From Anaerolineales bacterium (GTDB lineage: Bacteria > Chloroflexota > Anaerolineae > Aggregatilineales > J027): a stretch of 64,000 nucleotides of DNA. The notes beneath the pieces are model-generated. The model saw only the letters and a program-made list of their open reading frames with translations. It did not search any database and was not told where the DNA came from. This document shows positions 52,056 to 61,234 of the stretch, in pieces. A program made the position numbers and the translations under genes. Location of the stretch: NCBI GenBank assembly GCA_020634155.1, contig JACKCI010000002.1, positions 1,426,001-1,490,000 on the forward strand, read 5' to 3'. Each line of letters starts with the position of its first letter. Within the stretch, counting starts at the first letter, position 1.

Positions 52056-52104
52056 TCATATCCCCTTTGGTTATTTGGGGGATATTATCACCCAAGAGAA
52101 ATAA

Positions 52105-52129
52105 AAATGCAGGTGGGTGACCTGCATTT
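52105..52129 (-). terminator. Terminator of the CoA-transferase gene
   Basis: AAATGCAGGT (52105-52114) and ACCTGCATTT (52120-52129) form a 10-bp stem with a five-base loop, followed on the minus strand by TTTATTTC. It lies 12 bases after the stop of the leftward CoA-transferase gene. Confidence 0.75.
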
Positions 52130-52140
52130 CATTTATGGTT

Positions 52141-53475
52141 TTACTGGTTGGTGGGCACCTTGTCAGATACAAACCATTTAGGTAAATTATACCTTTTTTC
52201 GGCTGCTTCTGCTAGACCTTCCCGAAAATCTGGGTGGGCAATATCGACCAATGCCATTGCCCGTTCCCGTATCGAGCGCCCATACAAGTCCGCTACCCCA
52301 TATTCAGTCACTACAAAATGTACGTCGTTGCGGCTAGTGACTACGCCTGCCCCCTCTTTGAGGGTGGGGACGATACGGCTCAAAGTGCCATTCTTGGCGG
52401 TACTTGACAGGGCGATAACGGGTACACCACCCTTGCTACGCGAGGCTCCCCGAATAAAGTCCACCTGCCCACCAACACCCGAATAGAAGCGTGTACCGAT
52501 GCTGTCCGCACAGACTTGACCAGTGAGGTCAACTTCAATAGCGGAGTTGATGGCGACCATGCGGTCATTGCGGGCAATATTAAAGGGGTCGTTGACATAC
52601 TCGGTGGGATGCAATTCGACAATTGGATTGTCATGCACAAAATCATACAGACGCCGTGAGCCAAGCAAGAAGCCCGCAATCAGCTTGCCGGGATGGAAGG
52701 TCTTGCGCTCACAGGTCATTACCCCTTCTTCCACCAAATCAATGACTCCGTCCGAGAATAGCTCGGTGTGTAGGCCAAGGTCTTTGTGATTCTTGAGGAA
52801 TTTGAGTACCGCGTCAGGGATAGCCCCAATGCCGGTTTGGAGTGTTGCCCCGTCAGGGATTAGGCCCGCAATGTGTTGGGCAATTTGCGTTGAAATAGCA
52901 TCCGCTACCCCCAACTTCATTTCAGGCACATCGTAATCCACCTCAACAATGTAATCGAGCTTGGAGACATGCACAAAGCTGTCGCCAAGGGTACGCGGCA
53001 TTTTCGGGTTGATTTCAGCAAGGATAATCTTAGCGGCGTCAGCGGCGGTTTTGGTTACCCCAACCTCAATCCCATACGAGCAATAGCCGTGTTCATCGGG
53101 CGGACTGACTTGGATGAGGGCTACATCAAGGGGCAAAATTCCCCGCGAAAACAAATAGGGGATTTCAGATAGAAAACATGGGGTAAAATCAGCACGTCCC
53201 TCGTTGACTGCTTTACGTACATTGTCGCTAATGAACAGGGTGTTAATCCGCAGATGCGGGGTCATTTCCGGTGCAGCGTAGGCTTCTCCTGCCAACGCCA
53301 AGACTTGCACAATTTCAACATCGCGCAGGGATGGGGCACGCTCGACCAATGCGTTTAGCAGGACTTGGGGGACAGAGCAGTTGCCCGTTAAGAATACGCG
53401 GTTGTTATCTTGAATTACACGTACAGCATCTTCCGCTGTTACTAGTTTTGCATTATACAGATTTTGCCAAGGCAC
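52141..53475 (-). CDS. Acetyl-CoA hydrolase/CoA-transferase
   Basis: The 444-residue protein matches the acetyl-CoA hydrolase/4-hydroxybutyrate CoA-transferase family: NRVFLTGNCSVPQVLL, LTPHLRINTLFISDNVRKA-type segment, LQTGIGAIPDAVLKFL and the catalytic Glu in LHTELFSDG, and RSKGGVPVIALSSTAKNGTL. It moves CoA between acyl groups and acetate in the cytoplasm. Start is GTG with AAAGGAG upstream. It is divergent from the UbiA gene. Confidence 0.88.
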   Translation of the reverse strand: MPWQNLYNAKLVTAEDAVRVIQDNNRVFLTGNCSVPQVLLNALVERAPSLRDVEIVQVLALAGEAYAAPEMTPHLRINTLFISDNVRKAVNEGRADFTPCFLSEIPYLFSRGILPLDVALIQVSPPDEHGYCSYGIEVGVTKTAADAAKIILAEINPKMPRTLGDSFVHVSKLDYIVEVDYDVPEMKLGVADAISTQIAQHIAGLIPDGATLQTGIGAIPDAVLKFLKNHKDLGLHTELFSDGVIDLVEEGVMTCERKTFHPGKLIAGFLLGSRRLYDFVHDNPIVELHPTEYVNDPFNIARNDRMVAINSAIEVDLTGQVCADSIGTRFYSGVGGQVDFIRGASRSKGGVPVIALSSTAKNGTLSRIVPTLKEGAGVVTSRNDVHFVVTEYGVADLYGRSIRERAMALVDIAHPDFREGLAEAAEKRYNLPKWFVSDKVPTNQ

Positions 53476-53514
53476 GGATGGTTCTCCTTTGCGCTGATGC
53501 GATGGTTCACTGGC

Positions 53515-53527
53515 TATCGTAACGATA
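53515..53527. promoter_or_regulatory. Palindrome between divergent CoA-transferase and UbiA genes
   Basis: TATCGTAACGATA is a perfect palindrome about a central A, inside the 123-base gap between divergent genes. It could be an operator, but no dedicated regulator is adjacent. Confidence 0.35.
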
Positions 53528-53598
53528 ACAAGCTATCTTTAACAGTCCAAAACGAACAAGAATGACAGTCCGAAAGTCATTTTTTAAGGAGTTTACGA

Positions 53599-54480
53599 TT
53601 GGTAAAAGCAATTCTTAAATTAACCCGCTGGTCCGAGTTTTGGGCCTTCACGACCATTCTAACATGGCTGGGCGGATTGACGGCTCACCACGCCTATAAG
53701 GTACCATTAGATTGGCGGTTGGGCGTTGTGTTAATTGCCAATCTCGCTGCAATGGCCTATGCCTTTATGATTAACGACATCGAAGATGCCCCTGATGATG
53801 CCCTTGACCCTAACCGTCCCAAGCCCAACCCCGTCGCTACTCAGGAACTCAGCCTTCAAGTTGCGTGGATAGCAACAGGCAGTATGGCGGTTGTCGCAGC
53901 CCTTGGCTATGCTGTCGCTGGCTGGAAGACCTTTGTTGTGGGTATCGTGACCTTAGTGCTGGCTCACCTCTATTCATGGAAGCCCGTCCGCCTCAAGGCC
54001 CGTCCCTTGGTCGATATTCTGTCCCATGCCCTCTTTCTCAGTACCCTGCTGTTCTTAGCGTCCTATTTCCTTTATGCTGATAAAGTTGGTGAATTCTGGG
54101 TGGTTATTATTGGGACATTTCTAATCTCGGCTAATGGGCAACTTTATAACCAAGTCCGCGATTTCGAAGGTGACCGCATTGCCAAACTGCACAACACCGC
54201 CAGTATTTTGGGGAAGCAACTAACCAACACCTTAGCGACAGGTAGCGTTTTGGGTTCTCTGCTATGCTTGATCATAGCTGCCCTCATTGGCATCTTCCCA
54301 TTGTGGCTAGGACCGATATTTCTGGTATCTATCCCGATTTCGCTCTTTGTTTTACGGGGCTGGTCAAAAGATATGCGCGGGGATGAGACCCAAGACCCGA
54401 TGGCGCTGGTTCAGAGTCGCTTTTTACTCGCGGCTAATCTTACGCTGATGACATGGCTCGTTGTGAGTTATACTAGCTAG
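53599..54480 (+). CDS. UbiA-family prenyltransferase
   Basis: The 293-residue integral membrane protein has about eight to nine hydrophobic segments and both UbiA motifs: NDIEDAPDDALDPNRPKPN (N/DxxxD type) in the first loop and NQVRDFEGDRIAKLHNTASI in the later loop. UbiA enzymes attach a prenyl chain to an aromatic or lipid acceptor, for example in quinone, heme or chlorophyll-type pathways. TTG is the start, with AAGGAG upstream. It precedes the kinase gene by 30 bases. Confidence 0.82.
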   Translation: MVKAILKLTRWSEFWAFTTILTWLGGLTAHHAYKVPLDWRLGVVLIANLAAMAYAFMINDIEDAPDDALDPNRPKPNPVATQELSLQVAWIATGSMAVVAALGYAVAGWKTFVVGIVTLVLAHLYSWKPVRLKARPLVDILSHALFLSTLLFLASYFLYADKVGEFWVVIIGTFLISANGQLYNQVRDFEGDRIAKLHNTASILGKQLTNTLATGSVLGSLLCLIIAALIGIFPLWLGPIFLVSIPISLFVLRGWSKDMRGDETQDPMALVQSRFLLAANLTLMTWLVVSYTS

Positions 54481-54510
54481 TTAGGGAATATACTCGGTAA
54501 AGGTTGATCC

Positions 54511-57500
54511 ATGCTGGACCAAATCACACAGTCGGCATTATCAGTTGTGTCATGTGAGGTGGCATGGCTCCTTGTGGTTGAGGACAACGTACTCGTCACA
54601 GGTGCCATTTCCACCCAAAGCCAAGGCACGGCTGAAGCATTCTTACAGTCGGTTCATCACCACTATCCTAATGGCATGTTTCCGGTTGCCACTGCCATGA
54701 ACCCCTTCGCAGAGGTTTTACTCAGAAATACGCCTTTAGTGGGTTTAGAAACGACCAAATTGGCGACCATTAATGGGGGCGAAACCCTCATGACGGCCTT
54801 TACTGGTTTCGGCTGGCATTTCATCTCAATGCTGCCTCTACGCCATGGTGAAACCTTGCTGGGTGTGCTGGTTTTGGCGGATCGCACGACCAATAGTATG
54901 ACTTCGGAAGCAGGCCATTATCTAATTAAGATGCTCCGCCGACAGGCCATGCTTGAACTGGAGAATATCCAACTGCAAAATCGCTTGGCTGCCGGCCATG
55001 CCCACCGCCAAACCGAGCGCAATTTTTACCAAGTTGTCCTTGACACCATTGGCGATGGCCTTGTGATGACCGACGCGAATGAGGTTATTACCTATGTCAG
55101 CCATCGCTTCCTCAAGATGACAGGCTATCAAACCCAAGACTTGGTGGGCAAGTCCGTGCGGGTGCTATTTAGCGAAGATAGCCGCGTTAAGCAGATTGCC
55201 GAAAGTCACTCTACCTTATCGCTTTCATCCTCCCAAGAAATTACGACCCAAAGCGGCAAGGCTATTCCAGTCTTAATGTCCTATGTGGTGACCAAGGGCG
55301 GGACGGGCGACCAAGAGCAAACGACGGTCATTGTGTTTAGCGACTTATCCGACCTTCGCGCCCAAGAGCAAGCCCTCCAGCGTCAGACCCGCCGCCTCGA
55401 AGCCCTCAACAAAGCTTCCCGCGCTATTAGCTCACGGGTAGCCTTGCAAGATGTGATTCAAGTTATCTTGTCCTCGGCTCATGACATCGTGAAGGCGGTT
55501 GTAACCTCCTTACTGCTGCGTGATTCAGATGATTATTTAGTGGTGGTGGCAACCCTCGGCCCTCAACAGATGCACGGGCGCAATATCCCTGTTGGTACAG
55601 GCATTGTCGGCTGGGTGGCGCAACATGCCCGCTCCCTGTTGGTGCCGGATGTCACCCAAGACCATCGCTTCCATCAATATCTTGATAGCGACCCCAGCCT
55701 CGATGTGCGCTCCATGGCGGCGGTTCCCATTATCGCCTCTAACGAGGTACTAGGTGTCTTGGCTGTCATCAACCGCGAAGAGGGTATCTTCGATGTGCAT
55801 GACTTGGAGATGCTCGAAAATCTCGGTGCAGGGGCCGCCACCGCTATTGAAAACGCCACTCTCTTTGACCAAACCCACCGCCGCTTAACTGAACTGAGTA
55901 CCCTCCTTGACGCCAGCGCGGTGGTCAACTCCACGACTAACCTCTCGCAATCGCTAGAGCATATCAGCCGTCGGATGCGCGAGGCCCTTGATTTGCAGCG
56001 GGTAGTCATCTCAACCGTTGACCCGCGTACCCACCAGATTATCAAGCTGCTGGAGGTGGTCGATGCCGAGTGGTCTTTAGAGCAAGCAGTTCAATTTACC
56101 TTGGAAGATTCTCCGAGCAAACAGAACGCTCTGCGACGGGTGCAGGCCACCACTGCCAGCCTCGGTTATGCCGACCCCGCCAGCCTCGATTATGCCGAAT
56201 TGCAGGCCCGCGGTACCCAGAATTTGCTCAATATCCCGTTGCGCTTCCAAGATGAAGTGGTCGGGATAGTGACCCTCTATAGCGATGAAACATTGACCGT
56301 CGCCCACGCCTCAACTATTGAGGAGGCCGTGCGTTCTTGGCAACGCAACCTCAAATATCCTTGGGAAGAACTGACCATTTTGTGCCATCGTGTTTTGCAG
56401 GCCACCCGTTTGCGCTGGTGTTCCATCTACCGCTTGCAAGATAATGTATTGCATCTCGTCCGCGAGTTGGGTACGACCACATGGGAAAATCACAGTGGCC
56501 CCCGCTTGTCCTTGGATTCTTTTTCAACGGTGCGGGTTGTCATCGAATCGAGCGAGATGCAAACGGTTGCGATGGACTTGGGCAGTGAAGGTGAGCAGGC
56601 CTATTTCCAACTGGTGGGAGCGCGTTCTTGTCTAATGGCTCCGCTCTCGGTGCAAGGGCATACGGGCGGGGTAGTTATGCTGATGGGCGGTGATTACGGT
56701 GGCTTCGATGATAGCGCCTTCTCATTGACCCAAGGCATCGCCAATATCGTAGGCAACGCCCTCGAAAACGCGGCCCTGTATACCTCCCTTGAAAAACGTG
56801 CCGAGGCCCTTGAGATTGCCTACCGTGAAATTGAGCAAGCCGACCAACTCAAGGATGTCTTGCTGCAAAATATCTCCCACGAACTCCAAACGCCAACCAT
56901 GCACGCCATGTTGTCGCTCAACCTCATTGAGTCAGAACCGTTGTCGCACTCCCAGCGCGAAGCCCTCAACATGGTCAATTCTAAGTTAGAGCGTATTGCT
57001 GACCTCGTGAAAAATATGGTCTCGGTACATGCCAGTGCCTTGGCTAATCTGCACCTCAAGGATACCCGAATCGAGCAATTAGCGGCTTTGGTGGTGCGCT
57101 CCTTTACGCCGCGTGCCAAAGCTCAAGACATCATGATTATCCCGCGTATTCAGCCCAATCTGCCAATGGTGCGCGTTGACCAAGTTGCCATGAGCCAAGT
57201 CTTTGAGGCCCTCATTGACAACGCCATTAAATTCAGCACCCAAGGCAAGGTTATTGAAATCAGCATTGAGGATACAGGCAGCCACATGCTGCAAGTTTGC
57301 ATCCGTGATGAGGGTATTGGCATCCCACCTGAAGAACATGACAAGGTCTTCCGCCAGTTCTACCAAGTCAGCGGTGGCCTCACCCGTCAATTCGGCGGGA
57401 TGGGTTTAGGTCTCTCGATTGTGCGGAAGGTGATTGAGGCACACTCTGGCAAGGTCTGGCTGGAGAGCGAAGTGGGGAAGGGTACCCGCGTTTATTTCAC

Positions 57501-57564
57501 GGTTCCCAAGGCCAACCTCGACTCCACCGCTGCAACTGGGCAAAACGTCTTTGTGTTTAACTAG
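54511..57564 (+). CDS. Multi-sensor histidine kinase (GAF-PAS-GAF)
   Basis: The 1017-residue cytoplasmic protein has no membrane segments. It shows GAF-type regions near residues 1-150, 296-450, 458-600 and 610-760, a PAS domain near 166-285 (VVLDTIGDGLVMTDANEVIT, then VGKSVRVLFSED), a HisKA region with His790 in NISHELQTP, and an ATPase domain with FEALIDNAIKFS, IRDEGIGIPPEE and GGMGLGLSIVRKV. It has no receiver domain. The response regulator at 60736-61233 could be its partner, but several genes lie between. It would sense cellular signals through the GAF domains. Confidence 0.85.
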   Translation: MLDQITQSALSVVSCEVAWLLVVEDNVLVTGAISTQSQGTAEAFLQSVHHHYPNGMFPVATAMNPFAEVLLRNTPLVGLETTKLATINGGETLMTAFTGFGWHFISMLPLRHGETLLGVLVLADRTTNSMTSEAGHYLIKMLRRQAMLELENIQLQNRLAAGHAHRQTERNFYQVVLDTIGDGLVMTDANEVITYVSHRFLKMTGYQTQDLVGKSVRVLFSEDSRVKQIAESHSTLSLSSSQEITTQSGKAIPVLMSYVVTKGGTGDQEQTTVIVFSDLSDLRAQEQALQRQTRRLEALNKASRAISSRVALQDVIQVILSSAHDIVKAVVTSLLLRDSDDYLVVVATLGPQQMHGRNIPVGTGIVGWVAQHARSLLVPDVTQDHRFHQYLDSDPSLDVRSMAAVPIIASNEVLGVLAVINREEGIFDVHDLEMLENLGAGAATAIENATLFDQTHRRLTELSTLLDASAVVNSTTNLSQSLEHISRRMREALDLQRVVISTVDPRTHQIIKLLEVVDAEWSLEQAVQFTLEDSPSKQNALRRVQATTASLGYADPASLDYAELQARGTQNLLNIPLRFQDEVVGIVTLYSDETLTVAHASTIEEAVRSWQRNLKYPWEELTILCHRVLQATRLRWCSIYRLQDNVLHLVRELGTTTWENHSGPRLSLDSFSTVRVVIESSEMQTVAMDLGSEGEQAYFQLVGARSCLMAPLSVQGHTGGVVMLMGGDYGGFDDSAFSLTQGIANIVGNALENAALYTSLEKRAEALEIAYREIEQADQLKDVLLQNISHELQTPTMHAMLSLNLIESEPLSHSQREALNMVNSKLERIADLVKNMVSVHASALANLHLKDTRIEQLAALVVRSFTPRAKAQDIMIIPRIQPNLPMVRVDQVAMSQVFEALIDNAIKFSTQGKVIEISIEDTGSHMLQVCIRDEGIGIPPEEHDKVFRQFYQVSGGLTRQFGGMGLGLSIVRKVIEAHSGKVWLESEVGKGTRVYFTVPKANLDSTAATGQNVFVFN

Positions 57565-57574
57565 TATGAAAAGA

Positions 57575-57598
57575 CCCCCTGATACTTGCAGCAGGGGG
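57575..57598 (-). terminator. Terminator between kinase and ETF genes
   Basis: CCCCCTG at 57575-57581 pairs with CAGGGGG at 57592-57598; on the minus strand it is followed by TCTTTTC, ending the leftward ETF operon. It also lies after the kinase stop, so it may serve both directions. Confidence 0.6.
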
Positions 57599-57621
57599 CC
57601 TTGTGAATTTCAGCTATTCGC

Positions 57622-58587
57622 TTACTTGCCGAGGCGTGCTTTCAGCGCTTCCGTCAGGGCTGGAACCACTTCAAAGAGGTCACCGACCACCCCATAGCGT
57701 GCAATCTTGAAGATAGGCGCTTCTGCATCTTTGTTGATGGCGACGATAATCTTGCTGGAACGCATACCCGCTTGATGTTGAATCGCGCCGGAGATACCGC
57801 AGGCGATATACAAGTCGGGGCTAACAACCTTACCCGTCTGCCCGACCTGATGCACATATGGAATCCAGCCCGCGTCAACGGTGGCACGGCTGGCACCCAC
57901 TGCGCCACCCAGTACGGCAGCCAATTCGCGGATGGGTGCAAAGCCTTCTGGCCCGCCAACACCACGACCACCTGACACAATAATCGCGGCATCGGTTAGG
58001 CTGACCGTGCCAACACTAGCCTCAAAGCTCTCCACTTTGGTGGCGATTTGGTCTTCGCTCAGAACGGGTGCAGCCGTCGAGACATCCCCACTACGGCTAC
58101 TATCAGATTCAAGAGCTTTGAAGGCACGGCTGCGGAGGGTCACGAACTGCGGGCCATCCCCAACCACTGCCTCGGTTGCCACCACCTTGCCGGAATAGAT
58201 GGCGCGGGTGGCTACCAGCTTGCCGCCTTCGACCTTGGCATCGACCACATCATGTAGCAATGCCCCATCGACATCAGCCGCGGCACCACTCAGTGTTTCA
58301 CGACCCCGTACCGTAGCCGCAGCCATCACATAAGTAGGGTTATGGTCTTGCACCAGCTTGGCTAAGAGCGCGATATAGGGTTCGGCGCGGAAGGTCTCCA
58401 AGGTCGCATCTTCGGCCTTGATAACCTTATCGGCTCCATAATGGAAGGCCTCGCTCACTACACCATCGACGCCCTGCCCAAAGACCAGACCCGTGACGCT
58501 ATCTCCTAACGATTTGGCAAAACCAAGGCTCTCGCGTGAGGCTTGTACCAAAGAACCGTTGAAATGCTCAAGCCATACGAAAATCAT
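57622..58587 (-). CDS. etfA: Electron transfer flavoprotein alpha subunit
   Basis: The 321-residue protein has the ETF-alpha signature in its C-terminal FAD domain: VSPDLYIACGISGAIQHQAG, RSSKIIVAINKDAEAPIF and a glycine-rich VSGGRGVGGPEGFAPI. With EtfB it accepts electrons from acyl-CoA dehydrogenases and passes them to ETF:quinone oxidoreductase. Its start overlaps the etfB stop by four bases. Last gene of a three-gene operon. Confidence 0.93.
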   Translation of the reverse strand: MIFVWLEHFNGSLVQASRESLGFAKSLGDSVTGLVFGQGVDGVVSEAFHYGADKVIKAEDATLETFRAEPYIALLAKLVQDHNPTYVMAAATVRGRETLSGAAADVDGALLHDVVDAKVEGGKLVATRAIYSGKVVATEAVVGDGPQFVTLRSRAFKALESDSSRSGDVSTAAPVLSEDQIATKVESFEASVGTVSLTDAAIIVSGGRGVGGPEGFAPIRELAAVLGGAVGASRATVDAGWIPYVHQVGQTGKVVSPDLYIACGISGAIQHQAGMRSSKIIVAINKDAEAPIFKIARYGVVGDLFEVVPALTEALKARLGK

Positions 58588-59360
58588 AGTACCTTGTCCT
58601 CCAACAGCTTGTCAGCGAGCGTCGCGGCAATTTGCGCGGCGGAGTCGCCTGTAATCATTTCAACTTCACCCTCACGCTTGGGTGGCTCGGCCAGCGCCGT
58701 GACCTTAGTCTTGAGGCTGCCTGCATCAACGCCCAAATCCGCCAAGCCCCATACCGGAATATCAGCTTTAGAAGCCTTACGGATACCGATGAACGAAGGG
58801 TACTTGGGTTCGTTGATGTCTTTCAGCACCGCAATTACCACGGGCAGCTTGCTGGTGACGATTTGCTTGCCTTGTTCCAGCAGACGCTCAACCTTGATGG
58901 TACCCGCCCCGAAGTCGATTTCGAGAATCTTGGCGACTGACCCCAAGACCGTCCACCCCAACTTGCGGGCGACCTGATACACATGCTGGTCAGTATTGGT
59001 GTCGGAGAATTCCTTACCAAAAATCACCAAACTGGCATCCCCTAGCTTCTGTACCGCAGCGGCCACTGACCGCGCATACAGCAGGCTGTCATGGCCTTCG
59101 AGACCATCATCCCAGATGCGGATCCCTTGGTCACAGCCAATAGCGATACCTTGTTTCAGTGCTTCGCCATGTTCCTCTTTGCCGAGGGTCATGACGGTTG
59201 CCTTGACCTTGTGGGCTTCTTTCAATAGAACGGCCTCAGTAACTGCATACTCGTCCCAAGGATTGAGAACCATCGCCTCTTTCCATGTGACGGTGCCGCC
59301 CTCGACACTCACTTTTGCCGCCGTATCCGGCGTGCTTTTGGTTAAGACTACTACGTGCAA
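58584..59360 (-). CDS. etfB: Electron transfer flavoprotein beta subunit
   Basis: The 258-residue protein matches ETF-beta: KSTPDTAAKVSVEGGTVTWK, VLNPWDEYAVTEAV and QVARKLGWTVLGSV. It binds AMP and pairs with EtfA. The start codon is TTG at 59360, with AAGGAGG at about seven bases upstream. It lies 15 bases after the acyl-CoA dehydrogenase gene. Confidence 0.93.
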   Translation of the reverse strand: MHVVVLTKSTPDTAAKVSVEGGTVTWKEAMVLNPWDEYAVTEAVLLKEAHKVKATVMTLGKEEHGEALKQGIAIGCDQGIRIWDDGLEGHDSLLYARSVAAAVQKLGDASLVIFGKEFSDTNTDQHVYQVARKLGWTVLGSVAKILEIDFGAGTIKVERLLEQGKQIVTSKLPVVIAVLKDINEPKYPSFIGIRKASKADIPVWGLADLGVDAGSLKTKVTALAEPPKREGEVEMITGDSAAQIAATLADKLLEDKVL

Positions 59361-59375
59361 AGAAAGACCTCCTTT

Positions 59376-60584
59376 TTAATTTTGCCAAAACTCAGGATCA
59401 TACGCGGGTAATTCGCAGCGCAGGGGGCGATCTTCACGGAAGCCAAGGGCATAGCCAGCCTGCATCAACTGGTGGATTTCGCTGGTGCCTTCATAAATTA
59501 CCGCACCCTTGCCATTCCGCAGATAGCGCTCAACATCGTACTCATCACTAAAGCCGTAGGCCCCATGAATCTGTATCGCTTCAAGGGCGGCTTGCACACT
59601 CATATCAGTGGCATACCACTTCGCCACGCTCGTTTCGCGGGTGTTGCGTTGCCCAATATTCTTGAGCCATCCCGCCTTCATGATGAGCAGCTTGCTGGCA
59701 TCATACCACTGTTGCATAAAAGCAATCTTTTGTTGAACCAATTGGTGCTTGGCAATGGGTTTGCCAAAGGTCTCGCGGCTGTGGGCATACTTGATGCTGT
59801 CTTCCAAGCAGGCCCGAATCAGACCCACTGCGCCAGCCCCAACCGTATAGCGCCCATTATCAAGCGCCGCCATAGCGATATAGAAGCCTTCACCTTCTTC
59901 ACCGATACGGTTCTCAACAGGCACTTCCACATCTTGCATGGCAACCCAGCCCGTTGAACCAGCGCGGACACCCAGCTTGTCATGAATATCACCACTGGTG
60001 ACGCCCTTCATATCATCGGTAATCATAAAGGCGGTGATGCCACTGTGGGGTGGGTTGGCATGGGGGTCGGTCTTCGCAAAGACAAGGATATGGTGAGCCT
60101 TGGTCGCCAAGCTAATCCACATCTTCTCGCCATTGAGGATATAGACATCCCCTTCACGGCGGGCGGTGGAACTCATGGCCGCCACATCGCTACCTGCATT
60201 CGGCTCTGTTAGACCAAACGCCGCATACTTCTCGCCCTTGGCTTGCGGCACCAAGAAGCGTTGTTTTTGCTCCTCCGTACCCCATTGCAGCACCGACATG
60301 CTGTTTAGCCCCATATGGACGGACATAATCACACGCAAAGGGGTATCGACCCGTTCCAATTCTTCACAGACCAGCGCAAGGGTTAAGTAATCGAAGCCTT
60401 GCCCGCCGTAGCGAACCGGAATGTTAATCCCCAAAATACCCAATTCTGCCATGCGTGGTAGCACAATCGGGTTTAGTTGTTGTTTACGGTCCCATTCTTT
60501 GATGGTGGGGTAGATTTCATTATGGGCAAAATCCCGCACCATTTGTTGGGCCATAAGGTGTTCTTCTGTTAATGAGAAGTCCAT
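59376..60584 (-). CDS. Acyl-CoA dehydrogenase
   Basis: The 402-residue protein has the family's order of motifs: YAAFGLTEPNAGSDVAAMSS, NGEKMWISLATKAHHI, RETFGKPIAKHQLVQQKIAF, IHGAYGFSDEYDVERYLR and the catalytic Glu region VIYEGTSEIHQLM. It oxidises acyl-CoA to enoyl-CoA with FAD and feeds electrons to EtfAB, with which it forms an operon. Substrate chain length cannot be told. Confidence 0.92.
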   Translation of the reverse strand: MDFSLTEEHLMAQQMVRDFAHNEIYPTIKEWDRKQQLNPIVLPRMAELGILGINIPVRYGGQGFDYLTLALVCEELERVDTPLRVIMSVHMGLNSMSVLQWGTEEQKQRFLVPQAKGEKYAAFGLTEPNAGSDVAAMSSTARREGDVYILNGEKMWISLATKAHHILVFAKTDPHANPPHSGITAFMITDDMKGVTSGDIHDKLGVRAGSTGWVAMQDVEVPVENRIGEEGEGFYIAMAALDNGRYTVGAGAVGLIRACLEDSIKYAHSRETFGKPIAKHQLVQQKIAFMQQWYDASKLLIMKAGWLKNIGQRNTRETSVAKWYATDMSVQAALEAIQIHGAYGFSDEYDVERYLRNGKGAVIYEGTSEIHQLMQAGYALGFREDRPLRCELPAYDPEFWQN

Positions 60585-60696
60585 GTTTGTTTGTTTTCCT
60601 TAAATTCAACCTAGGTTTCGACGTTGAAAAAATCGAATCGGAATTTGATTGGCGATTATACCATGCACCCTGCACGACTTCCACCATCTTCTATGC

Positions 60697-60702
60697 TATA
60701 AT
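60697..60702 (+). promoter_or_regulatory. -10 box of the response regulator gene
   Basis: TATAAT in the divergent gap between the acyl-CoA dehydrogenase and the response regulator. The -35 region is not clear. Leader to the GTG start is about 27 bases and holds AAGGAG. Confidence 0.5.
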
Positions 60703-60735
60703 CTATCCCAAACCCCAAATCGCAAGGAGTTGGCA

Positions 60736-61233
60736 GTGCATACCGTCCTGATTATTGAAGATACAATTGAATTAGCAGAGGTGATTCAGGCCACCTTAGA
60801 GCGCATGGGCATTGCAGCCTTTCATGAACCCCGTGGCGAGAAAGGCCTCAATACCTATATGACCCTCCACCCCGATTTGGTTATGCTTGATATTGCATTG
60901 CCAGACATCAAGGGCTGGAAAATTCTTGAGCAGATACGGGCCTACACTGAAGATCAGCAGATCCCCATGCCAAAAATTGTGGTCATTTCGGCTTTTGGTG
61001 ACCCTGCCAACCGCCTGATGGGTAAGCTCCAAGATATTGCCCGCTACTTGATTAAACCCTTCACGACTGATCAGATTGAGCGTGAGGTTGGTTATGCCCT
61101 TGGCCTGCGTGATGACGCCCCACCGCCACTGCCTGACCTTGACGATGATGGCTCAATCGACCCGACCATCCAAGAGGTGATGCTGCTGATTGACCTTGAG
61201 AACAAAAAACACGGTGACCAGCCTGACAACTAA
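60736..61233 (+). CDS. Response regulator receiver protein
   Basis: The 165-residue protein is a single receiver domain with a C-terminal extension: VLIIEDTIELAEVIQATLER, phospho-acceptor Asp in MLDIALPDIKGW and conserved Lys in YLIKPFTTDQIE. GTG at 60736 is chosen because AAGGAG lies seven bases upstream; the longer frame from 60649 has no such site and no conserved N-terminus. It has no output domain, so it acts through protein contact, possibly as partner of the 54511 kinase. Confidence 0.85.
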   Translation: MHTVLIIEDTIELAEVIQATLERMGIAAFHEPRGEKGLNTYMTLHPDLVMLDIALPDIKGWKILEQIRAYTEDQQIPMPKIVVISAFGDPANRLMGKLQDIARYLIKPFTTDQIEREVGYALGLRDDAPPPLPDLDDDGSIDPTIQEVMLLIDLENKKHGDQPDN

Positions 61234-61234
61234 C